From assembly GCA_017501525.1 (NCBI GenBank), contig JAFVWT010000016.1:41582-105581 (forward strand): a stretch of DNA of 64,000 bases, in the 5' to 3' direction. Each line of letters starts with the position of its first letter. The stretch's first letter is position 1. The DNA is from Bacteroidales bacterium. Its GTDB lineage: Bacteria > Bacteroidota > Bacteroidia > Bacteroidales > UBA932. The notes under the pieces are model-generated. The model made no database searches and had not been told where the DNA came from. It saw nothing but the letters and a program-made list of their open reading frames with translations. The translations under genes and the position numbers were made by a program. Shown piece by piece: positions 36,773-47,408 of this stretch.

Positions 36773-38741
36773 CACAGACAAATATTTGCGTCCATATAGC
36801 GACATTATAGTCAGAAGACAGCAGGCTATACTTTATCGCAAGAGGATGATTGCCGGTTATGGTAAAAAGTTGAGTGATGCAGTGAATGCTCATTTGTTCT
36901 ATGGTGTTCATGTCGACAGTGAGAGAAATAATGTGGTTTTCAGAGAGTTTGCCCCTAATGCCACCGCTATTTATCTTATAGGAGATGTAAATGGCTGGAG
37001 AAAGGAGGAGGATTATCGTTTTAGGTCTGTCGGTGGGGGTAGCTGGGAATTGGTACTTCCTTATGATAGAGTACCTCATGGTTCACTTTTCCGCTGGTTG
37101 GTAGAATGGGATGGCGGGTGCGGAGAGAGACTTCCTGCATATGCTACTCGCTGTGTTCAAGATCCTCATACAAAGATATTTTCGGCCCAGGTATGGGCTC
37201 CCCATACTCCCTATAAATGGAAAAATAAGTTTGTTCCTAAGAAAGAGGCTCCGCTGATTTACGAGGTGCATATCGGCATGAGTTCGGAGCAGGAGAAAGT
37301 TTCCACTTTTGATGAGTTCCGTAAGGATATACTTCCCAAAATTGTATCGTTGGGTTATAATACAATTCAGATAATGGCTCTTCAGGAACATCCTTATTAT
37401 GGCTCTTTTGGTTATCAGGTTTCGAATTTTTTTGCCCTGAGTTCCAGATTTGGTACCCCTGAGGAATTTAAACATCTTGTGGATGACGCCCATCAGGCAG
37501 GAATATCCGTTATTATGGATATAGTACATTCGCATGCAGTGGACAATCAGGTTGAGGGGCTTGGAATGATAGACGGGACCGATCATCTCTATTTCCATTC
37601 CGGGGATAGAGGGGTTCATCCGGCATGGAAATCCCGTTGTTTTGATTATTCTAAAGAGGTTACTCAGCATTTTCTTCTCTCCAATGTCAAATATTGGATG
37701 GAAGAGTATCATCTTGATGGATTTCGCTTTGATGGGGTTACAAGCATGATCTATCTCGACCATGGATTAGGAAAAGATTTTGTCAATTATGATTGTTATT
37801 TTGACGGTAATCAGGATGAAGATGCGATTGTTTATTTGGGACTGGCTAATATATTGGTAAAAGAATTGAACCCTAAGGCAATAACTATTGCAGAAGATGT
37901 AAGTGGACTTCCGGGACTTGCAGCAATTCTCTCTCAAGGTGGAGTAGGTTTTGATTATAGGATGAGTATGGGAGTTGCAGATCATTGGATTAAATGGATA
38001 AAAGAGAAGAGCGATGATGAGTGGTCAGTCGGAGAGATTTTCTATGAGCTGACAAATAAGAGGGCTGATGAGAAGACTATCAGTTATGCTGAGTGTCACG
38101 ATCAGGCTCTGGTTGGGGACAAGACTTTGATTTTCAGATTAATTGATAAGTATATGTACGATTCGATGAGTGTGGATTCGCATTCTGAGGTGGTAGATAG
38201 AGGTATCGCATTGGTCAAGATGATTCGTCTGGCAACAATTGCTACAGCCGGTAATGGCTATCTCAATTTTATGGGTAATGAGTTCGGACATCCCGAGTGG
38301 ATTGATTTCCCCAGGGAAGGGAACAATTGGTCATATTTTTATTGCAGAAGACAATGGTCTCTTGCGGATAATGACTCTTTGCGTTATAGGTTTTTGCTCA
38401 ATTTTGACAAGGAGATGATTCACCTGATCAAGAATAATAAAGTTTTTAATAACAAGCCTCTCCATATACATCAAGATGAAATGCAAAAAGTTTTGATTTT
38501 TGAGCGAGGATGTCTTATCTTTGCATTTAATTTTCATCCCACGCAATCGGTGACAGATTTCAGATTTTCAGCCCCATCAGGCGAATATCGTCTTGTATTT
38601 GATACCGATAGCGCGGATTTTAATGGCTTTGGTAGAAATGATTCAGGGATAACTCACTGTACCATAAAAGAATACAATGACAGTAAATTGTCTTTGTATC
38701 TTCCTTGTCGTTCTGCAATTGTTCTGAGAAAAATAAAGTAA
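36762..38741 (+). CDS. glgB: 1,4-alpha-glucan branching enzyme (GH13, eukaryote-type)
   Basis: Introduces alpha-1,6 branches in glycogen. 659 residues: N-terminal CBM48 domain (REFAPNATAIYLIGDVNGW), GH13 barrel and C-terminal beta domain. Catalytic residues visible: nucleophile Asp324 in DGFRFDGV, acid/base Glu378 in TIAEDVSG, and Asp447 in YAECHDQALVGDKT. These phrases match the GH13_8 branching enzymes shared with eukaryotes, not the E. coli GlgB type. Overlaps the porin gene by 11 bases and leads the glycogen cluster. Confidence 0.94.
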   Translation: MIFDTDKYLRPYSDIIVRRQQAILYRKRMIAGYGKKLSDAVNAHLFYGVHVDSERNNVVFREFAPNATAIYLIGDVNGWRKEEDYRFRSVGGGSWELVLPYDRVPHGSLFRWLVEWDGGCGERLPAYATRCVQDPHTKIFSAQVWAPHTPYKWKNKFVPKKEAPLIYEVHIGMSSEQEKVSTFDEFRKDILPKIVSLGYNTIQIMALQEHPYYGSFGYQVSNFFALSSRFGTPEEFKHLVDDAHQAGISVIMDIVHSHAVDNQVEGLGMIDGTDHLYFHSGDRGVHPAWKSRCFDYSKEVTQHFLLSNVKYWMEEYHLDGFRFDGVTSMIYLDHGLGKDFVNYDCYFDGNQDEDAIVYLGLANILVKELNPKAITIAEDVSGLPGLAAILSQGGVGFDYRMSMGVADHWIKWIKEKSDDEWSVGEIFYELTNKRADEKTISYAECHDQALVGDKTLIFRLIDKYMYDSMSVDSHSEVVDRGIALVKMIRLATIATAGNGYLNFMGNEFGHPEWIDFPREGNNWSYFYCRRQWSLADNDSLRYRFLLNFDKEMIHLIKNNKVFNNKPLHIHQDEMQKVLIFERGCLIFAFNFHPTQSVTDFRFSAPSGEYRLVFDTDSADFNGFGRNDSGITHCTIKEYNDSKLSLYLPCRSAIVLRKIK

Positions 38742-38753
38742 ACGGATAATTAT

Positions 38754-40688
38754 ATGTCATATCTGAAATTTGATAAGTCAGAATTGGTGAATCTTGAGTA
38801 TTCACTCTCACGTGAGGTTTTATCTACCAATAAGACCGGTGGTTATCTGAATACCACTATTATAGGTTGCAACACCCGTAAGTATCATGGATTATTTGTC
38901 CTTCCTATTGAGAATTTCGACATGAATAGACATGTACTTCTTTCTTCATTGGATGAGACAGTTATTCAGCATGATCAGGAGTTTAATCTTGGAATCAGAT
39001 GTTATGGAAGGACCAATTATGAACCGAGGGGACATAAATATATTATAGATTTCAGCATGGACAAGTTCCCTGTAATAAAATACAGAGTAGGAGGGGTAAT
39101 TTTGTCCAAGTCTATGATATTTCTCCACAATAAGGAGCAACTTCTCATAAAGTATACTCTTGAAGAGGCTCATTCAGAAACTCTTTTGAGATTGAAACCA
39201 TTTTTGGCTTTCAGGAATATCCATGCGCTGACTCATGCCAATGACGATGCCAATCTGGGTTATATGGATGTGGAAAATGGGGCAGCTTTCAGAATGTATG
39301 ATGGTTTTCCTGTTGTAAATATTCAAATCAATAAGGACAATGAGTATCTTCATGACCCTACATGGTATTACAATGTAGTCTATAATGAAGAGCAAAGACG
39401 TGGTTTTGAATACAAGGAAGATTTGTTCTGTCCCGGTTATTTTGAAATGTCTATAAAGAAAGGGGAAAGTGTCATTGTCTCGGTCTCTACTTCAGAGATT
39501 GCTCCCAAAGGTCTTACACGAATATTCAATGCGCAGGAAAAAGAACGTATCTCTTTGGACAATTATCAGGCTTGTTTGCTCCGTTCGGCTAAGCAGTTTA
39601 TTGTGAACAACAAGAATAAGAAAGAGATATATGCAGGTTATACATGGTTAGGTAAGGCACTTCGTGAGACATTGCTCGCTTTACCAGGTCTTACCCTTTT
39701 TGCAGATGGTGACATTAAAACATTTGATGCAGTTCTGGATACAGTCTATAAACAGTATGACAGGCAACTGATGATGGGTTCAAAACAGGTAGATGCCGCT
39801 TTGTGGCTCTTCTGGGTAGCTCAACAGTATGCCATTTTTACTTCAGACAAGAAAGCAGCCTGGACAAAATTCAGGTCAAAACTCATCGCTATTGCCGAGA
39901 CATTTATCAGCGGTGCGAGGATGGGTGTTACTCTATGCGAAAATGGTCTGTTGAAAGCAAAAATGAACGGAGTTGCATTGACATGGATGAACGCTTACAA
40001 TAGTGAAGGTATCCCTGTAACTGAAAGGGGTGGGTTCCAAGTGGAGGTAAATGCTCTCTGGTACAATGCAATATCGTATCTTATCGATATGGAAAGCCGC
40101 TTTGGAAAAGATCAGCGTTCTGTTCAAAGATGGTCTGAGATAAAGGCTCAGATTGATGCCAATTTCTACAATATGTTCTGGAATGAGAAATTCCGTCATC
40201 TTGCAGACTATATTGATGAAAATGGTGTTCAGAATGTTTTTACAAGGCCAAATCAAATATTTGCTTGTGCGTTGGAGTATTCTCCGATTTCGGAAGATGT
40301 CAGAGCTCTTGTAATGGAGGCTGTGAGAAGGGAACTTTTTACAATCAGGGGTATCAGAACACTATCTCCTAAGAATCCTTTATATAAAGGTATATACGAC
40401 GGCAATCAAAATCAGCGTGATAATGCTTATCATCAAGGTTCGACACGTGTTTGGCTGATTTCATATTATATTGAAGCTTTCTTGAAACTCTACGGATCAC
40501 AATATTCAAAGAAGGCTCTTGAAACTATCTATGCTTTTGAAAAGGATATTGAAATGCATGGTGTAGGTCATATCTGTGAACTTTATGATGGAGACCCTCC
40601 ACATAATCCTCATGGTGCAATATCCGGAGCAGTGGCCGTAGCTGGATTGCTCCGTGCTATCTATTTGGTTAATAATACAAAAAAATAG
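38754..40688 (+). CDS. Glycogen debranching enzyme (amylo-alpha-1,6-glucosidase family)
   Basis: 644 residues. N-terminal GDE_N-type domain (about 1-230, STNKTGGYLNTTIIGCNTRKYHGLFV) and a C-terminal (alpha/alpha)6 GDE_C domain with YTWLGKALRETLLALPGL, GLTLFADGD, VDAALWLFWV, NALWYNAI and the ending GAISGAVAVAGLLRAI. Removes alpha-1,6 branches during glycogen breakdown. 12 bp after glgB. Confidence 0.9.
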   Translation: MSYLKFDKSELVNLEYSLSREVLSTNKTGGYLNTTIIGCNTRKYHGLFVLPIENFDMNRHVLLSSLDETVIQHDQEFNLGIRCYGRTNYEPRGHKYIIDFSMDKFPVIKYRVGGVILSKSMIFLHNKEQLLIKYTLEEAHSETLLRLKPFLAFRNIHALTHANDDANLGYMDVENGAAFRMYDGFPVVNIQINKDNEYLHDPTWYYNVVYNEEQRRGFEYKEDLFCPGYFEMSIKKGESVIVSVSTSEIAPKGLTRIFNAQEKERISLDNYQACLLRSAKQFIVNNKNKKEIYAGYTWLGKALRETLLALPGLTLFADGDIKTFDAVLDTVYKQYDRQLMMGSKQVDAALWLFWVAQQYAIFTSDKKAAWTKFRSKLIAIAETFISGARMGVTLCENGLLKAKMNGVALTWMNAYNSEGIPVTERGGFQVEVNALWYNAISYLIDMESRFGKDQRSVQRWSEIKAQIDANFYNMFWNEKFRHLADYIDENGVQNVFTRPNQIFACALEYSPISEDVRALVMEAVRRELFTIRGIRTLSPKNPLYKGIYDGNQNQRDNAYHQGSTRVWLISYYIEAFLKLYGSQYSKKALETIYAFEKDIEMHGVGHICELYDGDPPHNPHGAISGAVAVAGLLRAIYLVNNTKK

Positions 40689-40693
40689 GAACA

Positions 40694-41974
40694 ATGAAAG
40701 TCTTAATGTTTGGATGGGAATTCCCTCCCCATATTGCTGGAGGTTTGGGTACTGCTTGTTACGGAATGGTAAGGGGTCTTGCATACCACGATGTTGATGT
40801 TCTGTTTGTGATGCCATCAGCCTCGGGGGATGAAGATGAGAGATATGCAAAAATAATCAATGCAAGTGATATTGAGGCTTCAGATGTCCGTTTGGATCAT
40901 CAGGAGTTCCTGGAGAAGGTAAAATTTCTAAGAGTCTGGAGCAATATTGTTCCCTATGTGGATCCAAGAGATTTCTCAACATTGGTTGAAAGGGAAAAGA
41001 TGGCTCAAGCAGAGAGCTTTAGAATAAATTTCAAGCAGAAGTACAAATTCTCGGGAAAGTATGGCTCGAATCTTATGGAGGAGGTAGTACGTTATGCTAT
41101 GGTTGGAGGTACAATCGCAACTCAGCAGGAGTTTGATGTGATTCACTCTCACGATTGGTTGACATATATGGCAGGTATTGCTGCGAAAAGGGTATCCGGA
41201 AAACCTCTTGTTATTCATGTTCATGCTACAGAGTATGACAGGAGTGGCGAGAATGTCAATCCAGATGTCTTCAGACTTGAGAAAATGGGAATGGAGGCTG
41301 CTGATAAGGTGATTACTGTGAGTAACCTGACCAGAAATATCGTTATAAATAAGTATGGAATTAATCCTGATAAAGTGGTGACTGTCCACAATGCGGTCGA
41401 TTTCAGCGGTCGTGACAATCTTGAAATACACAGGGGTGTTCCTGAAAAAGTGGTTACATTCCTGGGACGTATAACATATCAGAAAGGTCCGGAGTATTTT
41501 ATTGAAGCTGCTAATAAGGTGTTGCAGAAATATCCGAATGTCCGTTTTGTTATGGCAGGAAGTGGAGATTTGCTAAACAGATCCATCAGGCGGGTAGCAA
41601 AACTCGGAATAGCAACAAAATTCCATTTTACCGGATTTCTTAGAGGAGCAGATGTTCACAAGATGTTTGCCTTCTCAGATGTATATGTAATGCCTTCGGT
41701 CTCAGAACCGTTTGGTATTTCACCATTAGAGGCGATGAGGACCGGGGTCCCTTCAATTATCTCAAAACAGTCCGGTGTGGCTGAGGTACTCAAGCACTCT
41801 ATCAAAGTGGATTTCTGGGATATAGATGCTATGGCTGATGCCATTTATGCCTTGCTCAAATACCCTGCACTGAGCTCAATGTGCTCTAAGAAGGGACTTG
41901 AGGAGGTTAATGCGCTCAAATGGAATAATGCAGCGCTAAAAGTTAAAGATGTATATTTATCAACATTGAAATAG
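40694..41974 (+). CDS. Glycosyltransferase family 4 (GT-B), glycogen-cluster type
   Basis: 426 residues. MKVLMFGWEFPPHIAGGLGTACYGM is the ADP/UDP-glucose-binding N-terminus of glycogen-synthase-like GT4 enzymes. Donor-side motifs are VTVHNAVD, VTFLGRITYQKGPEYFIEA and VMPSVSEPFGISPLEAM (EPFG with the catalytic glutamate). In Bacteroidota this gene regularly sits with a GH57 gene and a debranching enzyme; it probably extends or primes an alpha-glucan. Precise donor and product are not decidable here. Confidence 0.85.
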   Translation: MKVLMFGWEFPPHIAGGLGTACYGMVRGLAYHDVDVLFVMPSASGDEDERYAKIINASDIEASDVRLDHQEFLEKVKFLRVWSNIVPYVDPRDFSTLVEREKMAQAESFRINFKQKYKFSGKYGSNLMEEVVRYAMVGGTIATQQEFDVIHSHDWLTYMAGIAAKRVSGKPLVIHVHATEYDRSGENVNPDVFRLEKMGMEAADKVITVSNLTRNIVINKYGINPDKVVTVHNAVDFSGRDNLEIHRGVPEKVVTFLGRITYQKGPEYFIEAANKVLQKYPNVRFVMAGSGDLLNRSIRRVAKLGIATKFHFTGFLRGADVHKMFAFSDVYVMPSVSEPFGISPLEAMRTGVPSIISKQSGVAEVLKHSIKVDFWDIDAMADAIYALLKYPALSSMCSKKGLEEVNALKWNNAALKVKDVYLSTLK

Positions 41975-41984
41975 GGAGAAGATT

Positions 41985-43187
41985 ATGGAAACTAAGCCGT
42001 CAATTTGTTTTTACTTTCAAGTTCATCAACCGGATAGACTAAGACAATATCGTTTTTTTGACATAGGAAATGATTCACATTATTACGATGACTTTGCTAA
42101 CAGAACTATCGTCAGAAGAGTCGCTCAAAGATGTTATATTCCTATGAACAATCTTTTGCTTGAATTGATTTCTACCTTTGGTAAGAAGGTCAAGTTTGCT
42201 TTTTCGATTTCAGGTGCAGTTATTGAACAACTTGAAATGTATGTGCCTGAGGCCCTCGATAGTTTCAAACAATTGGCTAAAACCGGATGTGTTGAATTTT
42301 TGGCAGAAACATATTCACATTCTCTATCTTCATTAGTGAGTCAGACAGAGTTTGAAAAGCAGGTAAAGCTCCATTCAGCATTGATCCAAAAGTATTTTGG
42401 AAAGAAACCTAAATGTTTCAGAAATACCGAATTGATCTATTCGGATGAGATTGGAGCAAAAGTTGCAAAAATGGGTTTTACTTCGATCCTTACAGAAGGA
42501 GCAAGACATATTTTGGGATGGAAGTCGCCTAACTATGTATATACCAATCCTATAAATCCTAAATTGAAACTGTTGTTGAGAAATTTCAATTTGAGTGATG
42601 ATATTGCATTCAGATTCTCTGACAGAAGTTGGGCAAAATGGCCAGTAAATGTTGATAAGTATGTTGATTGGTTGAACGATTCGCTTAAGGATGGTGAAGT
42701 TGTCAATTTGTTTATGGATTATGAAACATTTGGGGAGCATCAAAACGAGAATAGCGGAATTTTTGATTTCTTCAGAGCATTGCCTGAGGCTATTCTAAAC
42801 AGAACAGATATTGAGTTTTGTACTCCTTCAGAGGTAGCAAAGAAACATCATCCTGTATCAGCACTTAATGTTCCGTTTGCCATTTCATGGGCAGATGAGG
42901 AGCGGGATACAACCGCTTGGCTCGGAAATGAACTCCAAAATGAGGCATTCTCTAAATTATACGAATTGGAGGATAAGGTAATTGCCGCAGATGATGAGCA
43001 ATTGTCAAAAGATTATATGAGACTCCAGGAGAGTGATCATTTCTATTATATGTGTACAAAATTTTTCTCGGATGGAGTAGTACATAATTATTTCAATCCT
43101 TATGATACCCCATACGAGGCCTTTATAAATTATATGAATGTTCTCAGCGACTTTATCTTAAGAGTGGATAAGCGTCTGAAACAGTAA
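41985..43187 (+). CDS. Glycoside hydrolase family 57 (alpha-amylase/glucanotransferase-like)
   Basis: 400 residues. FYFQVHQPDRLRQYRF is the GH57 opening (conserved His). CVEFLAETYSHSLSSL, FRNTELIYSDEI (region of the catalytic glutamate) and NLFMDYETFGEHQ (catalytic aspartate region) follow. GH57 enzymes hydrolyse or transfer alpha-1,4 glucan. No signal peptide, so it acts in the cytoplasm together with the adjacent GT4. Confidence 0.9.
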   Translation: METKPSICFYFQVHQPDRLRQYRFFDIGNDSHYYDDFANRTIVRRVAQRCYIPMNNLLLELISTFGKKVKFAFSISGAVIEQLEMYVPEALDSFKQLAKTGCVEFLAETYSHSLSSLVSQTEFEKQVKLHSALIQKYFGKKPKCFRNTELIYSDEIGAKVAKMGFTSILTEGARHILGWKSPNYVYTNPINPKLKLLLRNFNLSDDIAFRFSDRSWAKWPVNVDKYVDWLNDSLKDGEVVNLFMDYETFGEHQNENSGIFDFFRALPEAILNRTDIEFCTPSEVAKKHHPVSALNVPFAISWADEERDTTAWLGNELQNEAFSKLYELEDKVIAADDEQLSKDYMRLQESDHFYYMCTKFFSDGVVHNYFNPYDTPYEAFINYMNVLSDFILRVDKRLKQ

Positions 43188-43208
43188 ATAAGATTACCAG
43201 TTAACAAT

Positions 43209-46200
43209 ATGAGTACCAATAAAGTAACAATGCCCGATTACCTTTTTGAGGTTAGTTGGGAGGTGTGTAACAAGGTAGGGGGTATCCATACTGTATTGGC
43301 AACCAAATCGTTGAATCTAAGTCAGGACTTGGGTAGCAATCATATACACATTGGTCCTGACTTTTGGATTGATTCGACTCAGAATCCTGAATTTACAGAA
43401 GATCCGCTTTTATATAGAAGTTGGAGACTGACTGCTGCATCTGAGGGTTTGAAAGTGAGAGTGGGTAGATGGAGTGTGCCTGGATCTCCTATTGCCATTT
43501 TGGTTGACTTTTCTCAGTTTATACCTCAAAAGAATGAGATATTTGCTTCATTCTGGGAAACTTTCAAACTTGACTCTATCTCAGGTGGTTGGGATTTTAT
43601 AGAGTCTGCCCTTTTTGGTTATGCCTCAGGTAAGGTAATTGAAAGTTTTGTCAGATTCAATCTGATGCCTCATCATAAGGTGGTTGCGCAATTCCATGAG
43701 TGGATGACCGGTGCAGGTGTTCTCTATCTGAAGAGTTGCAAGATTAATGTTGCCACAATTTTTACTACACATGCAACAGTCGTGGGTAGGTGTCTGGCAT
43801 GCAACAATGTCCCCTTGTATGATATTCTTGATAATTGTCCGGTTGAAGAGAAAGCAAGGTTTTTCAATGTTACCGCTAAATATTCATTAGAAAAGTGTGC
43901 TGCACAATATTGCGATGTCTTTACAACGGTGAGTGATCTTACCGCTTACGAGTGTGAAAAGCTTGTCGGAAGGAAAGTGGACGTCGTTACCCCTAACGGA
44001 TTTGACCGCAGTATTGTTCCCGAGGAAGATCTATATGCCAAAAAGAGGGAACAGGCCCGTGAGAAACTTTATCAAGTGGCCTCTGAAATGTGCGGATATG
44101 ATTGTGCTGACTCGTTGATGGTCGCCGTAAGCGGACGATATGAGTATAAAAACAAGGGTATCGATGTATTTATTGAGGCTTTGGCGAAGGCTAATGCGAG
44201 TGATTCTCTCAAGAGGAATGTGCTTGCATTTATAATGGTTCCTGCAGGTATTGATGGTCCTGAGAAGGAGTTGGCGGGAAAGAACTGTACACATAGACTT
44301 TCTTATCCTGAGCATGATGCAGTTACAAGGCGCCTTGCCGAATTGAATCTTATGAATCGCCCGGAGGATAAGGTGAAAGTGATTTTTGTCCCTTCGTATC
44401 TCAATGGTAATGATGGTGTATTCAATATGAAATACTACGATTTGCTGGTGGGACTTGATTTGACAGTATTCCCTTCATATTATGAGCCTTGGGGATATAC
44501 TCCATTGGAATCGCTGGCATTCGGAATACCTACGGTAACCACTACTCTTGCTGGTTTTGGATTATGGGTGCAAGACCATTTTGCTAAGGCGCATCCTTCA
44601 ATCTCTGTTTTACCGAGAAATGAACAGAATTTTGGAAACGTAGTTTCAGGAGTTCTTGATAAGATTGAGGAAATGGCCTCTCTTGGTGAAAGAGATAGGG
44701 AAAAGTATAGGAAAAATGCATTCAATGTATCTGAGATTGCTCTTTGGGAAAATAATATAAAGTATTACAAAGAGACTTACTCTTTAGCTATAGAAAGAAA
44801 TATTAATGAAAAGGGGGAGTACCCTGAATATAAGGAAGAAATAAATAATTATAGAAAAATGGAATTTAATGGACCTTCATGGAATAGGATTTTGGTGAAT
44901 AGAACTATTCCTGAAAGATTGAAATATTTGGATGTAATATCTAAAAATTTATGGTGGTGCTGGAACCAAAAGGCAATAGAATTGTTCAAAGGTATCAAAC
45001 CGCAACTTTGGAAGACCTGTGAGGGAAATCCTATCGCATTGTTGGATATGCTCACTTTGGAGGATTATCAATTCCTTCAGACGGATACCCAGTTCCTCAA
45101 AAAACTTGATGAGGTAGCAGAGGAATTCAATGTATATATGGACGGTAAAAAGGAGAGACAATCACCATCAATTGCATACTTCAGTATGGAGTACGGTCTG
45201 GATACTTCATTGAAAATTTATTCGGGCGGTCTTGGTATTCTTGCAGGAGACTATTTGAAGGAGTCAAGTGATATGAAGGTCAATATGACCGGTGTAGGTC
45301 TGTTGTACAGATATGGCTATTTCAGACAGCGTCTTACAGCTAATGGTGATCAGGTAGCAGATTATGAACCTCAGGATTTCTTCAAGATTCCTGCGACCCC
45401 TGTCAGAGATGCAGATGGCAACTGGATGATGATATCTGTTGTCTTCCCTGGCAGAAATGTTTATGCCAAACTATGGAGAGTGGATGTCGGCCGTACAGAA
45501 TTATACCTTTTGGATACCGATTTCGAAGATAACCTGCCGGAAGACAGACAAATTACTCATCACCTTTACGGAGGAAATTGGGAAAACCGACTAAAACAGG
45601 AGATTCTGTTGGGTGTAGGTGGTATTCGCGCTCTTAGAGCCCTTGGTATCGAATGTGAGGTTTACCACTGTAATGAAGGTCATGCTGCATTTATCGGTCT
45701 TGAACGTTTAAGAGAATATGTTCAGGAAAACATGACTTTTGCTGAGGCTTTGGAACTGGTTAGAGGCTCTTCACTCTATACTACTCATACTCCGGTTCCT
45801 GCAGGTCACGACTCTTTTGATGAGAATCTTTTGAGAACTTATATGAATCACTATCCTCAGAGACTTAATATCGACTGGGATACATTTATGGGACTTGGAA
45901 GGGTTAATCCTCAAGACAAGGGTGAAAAATTCTCAATGAGTAATCTTGCTTGTAACCTATCTCAAGAGGTAAATGGCGTGAGCTGGATGCACGGAAAGGT
46001 AAGTCAGGACATTCTTGGTAACTTATGGCCAGGTTATCTTCCCGAAGAGCTTCATATTGGATATGTGACAAATGGTGTACACTATCCCACATGGACAGCT
46101 CCTGTTTGGAAAGAGATTCATGCTGAAGTGTTCGGAAATGATTTCGCTACTCATAAATATGACAAGTCTTGTTTCGAAGGAATCTATAATATAGATAACA

Positions 46201-47408
46201 GTAGAATATGGAGTGTTCGTAACGATCTTAGAAAGGCTCTTATTGAGGAAGTTAAGAAACGTATTGCAGATAAGGACATTACCAGTCACTATTCACCTCA
46301 GCAGAAAGTGAAAATTGTAGAGACATTAAGGGATGATGTCCTGACAATTGGTTTTGCGAGACGTTTTGCTACATATAAGAGAGCTCACCTGTTGTTTAGG
46401 GATTTGGAACGATTGGAAGCGATTGTCAATAATCCTGAAAATCCTGTTCAATTTATTTTTGCAGGTAAGGCTCACCCTGCGGATGGTGCCGGTCAAGGCC
46501 TGATTAAGAGAATCGTTGAAATCTCTAAGATGCCTCAATTTATCGGTAAAATTGTTTTTGTTCCCAATTATGATATCAATCTTGCAAAATTCCTTGTTCA
46601 GGGTGTTGATATCTGGATGAATACTCCTACAAGACCATTGGAAGCTTCGGGTACATCTGGAGAAAAGGCAGTTATGAATGGTGTAATGCATTTCTCAGTC
46701 CTTGATGGATGGTGGGTTGAAGGTTATAAGAAGGATGCCGGATGGGCTCTTCCTATGGAGAGAACTTACGATGACCAGAACTTCCAAGATGAATTGGATG
46801 CCGCTACCATTTACAATATAATTGAAAATGAGATTGCTCCTTCTTTCTATACTCGGGAAGAAGAGTCAGGTATTCCTGTTAGTTGGGTAGGTTATATCAA
46901 GAATACCATTGCCAAGGTAGCTTGTAACTTTACCACCAACAGAATGCTTACAGATTATATAAACCAATATTACCAACCTCTATATGAGCGTGCTGCTTTA
47001 TTGAATGCAAATGACAGAGCTTTGGCTCGTGAGATTGCTCTATGGAAAAAAGGTATGCGCAATAACTGGCAACATATAGAAGTTAAAAATTACAAGCGTC
47101 TTAGCGATGAGAAGGATCAACCGATTTTGGGTGTGAGCAGCCAGGTTGAGTTGGAACTCTTCATTGGAGAAATTAATCCTGAGGATATAGGGGTTGAGAT
47201 AGTTTGTGCCGAACAGGATGTTAAGGGACGCTATCATGTCAGAGAATCCTTTGCATTTACATGTGATTCCTTTGCAGATGGTCTGGCAAAATACAAATGT
47301 GATATAGTACCTACAGCGACAGGTGTTTACTATCTTGCATTGAGAATATTTGCTAAGAACACCTTATTGCCGCACCGTCAGGATATAGAATTGGTAAGAT
47401 GGTTGTAG
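43209..47408 (+). CDS. Fused GT3-type glycogen synthase and GT35 alpha-glucan phosphorylase
   Basis: 1399 residues. Residues about 1-545 resemble the eukaryote-type glycogen synthase GT3 (LFEVSWEVCNKVGGIHTVLATKS, VAQFHEWMTGAG, FTTVSDLTAYE, VTPNGFD, VFPSYYEPWGYTPLESLAFGIPT). From about 560 to the end it is an alpha-glucan phosphorylase (SIAYFSMEYGL, YSGGLGILAGDYLKES, CNEGHAAFIGLERLRE) with the pyridoxal-phosphate lysine in EASGTSGEKAVMNG (Lys1153). Synthesis and phosphorolysis of glycogen are thus on one chain. The fusion is seen in other Bacteroidales. Start 21 bp after GH57; the last 10 bases overlap ribF. Confidence 0.92.
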   Translation: MSTNKVTMPDYLFEVSWEVCNKVGGIHTVLATKSLNLSQDLGSNHIHIGPDFWIDSTQNPEFTEDPLLYRSWRLTAASEGLKVRVGRWSVPGSPIAILVDFSQFIPQKNEIFASFWETFKLDSISGGWDFIESALFGYASGKVIESFVRFNLMPHHKVVAQFHEWMTGAGVLYLKSCKINVATIFTTHATVVGRCLACNNVPLYDILDNCPVEEKARFFNVTAKYSLEKCAAQYCDVFTTVSDLTAYECEKLVGRKVDVVTPNGFDRSIVPEEDLYAKKREQAREKLYQVASEMCGYDCADSLMVAVSGRYEYKNKGIDVFIEALAKANASDSLKRNVLAFIMVPAGIDGPEKELAGKNCTHRLSYPEHDAVTRRLAELNLMNRPEDKVKVIFVPSYLNGNDGVFNMKYYDLLVGLDLTVFPSYYEPWGYTPLESLAFGIPTVTTTLAGFGLWVQDHFAKAHPSISVLPRNEQNFGNVVSGVLDKIEEMASLGERDREKYRKNAFNVSEIALWENNIKYYKETYSLAIERNINEKGEYPEYKEEINNYRKMEFNGPSWNRILVNRTIPERLKYLDVISKNLWWCWNQKAIELFKGIKPQLWKTCEGNPIALLDMLTLEDYQFLQTDTQFLKKLDEVAEEFNVYMDGKKERQSPSIAYFSMEYGLDTSLKIYSGGLGILAGDYLKESSDMKVNMTGVGLLYRYGYFRQRLTANGDQVADYEPQDFFKIPATPVRDADGNWMMISVVFPGRNVYAKLWRVDVGRTELYLLDTDFEDNLPEDRQITHHLYGGNWENRLKQEILLGVGGIRALRALGIECEVYHCNEGHAAFIGLERLREYVQENMTFAEALELVRGSSLYTTHTPVPAGHDSFDENLLRTYMNHYPQRLNIDWDTFMGLGRVNPQDKGEKFSMSNLACNLSQEVNGVSWMHGKVSQDILGNLWPGYLPEELHIGYVTNGVHYPTWTAPVWKEIHAEVFGNDFATHKYDKSCFEGIYNIDNSRIWSVRNDLRKALIEEVKKRIADKDITSHYSPQQKVKIVETLRDDVLTIGFARRFATYKRAHLLFRDLERLEAIVNNPENPVQFIFAGKAHPADGAGQGLIKRIVEISKMPQFIGKIVFVPNYDINLAKFLVQGVDIWMNTPTRPLEASGTSGEKAVMNGVMHFSVLDGWWVEGYKKDAGWALPMERTYDDQNFQDELDAATIYNIIENEIAPSFYTREEESGIPVSWVGYIKNTIAKVACNFTTNRMLTDYINQYYQPLYERAALLNANDRALAREIALWKKGMRNNWQHIEVKNYKRLSDEKDQPILGVSSQVELELFIGEINPEDIGVEIVCAEQDVKGRYHVRESFAFTCDSFADGLAKYKCDIVPTATGVYYLALRIFAKNTLLPHRQDIELVRWL

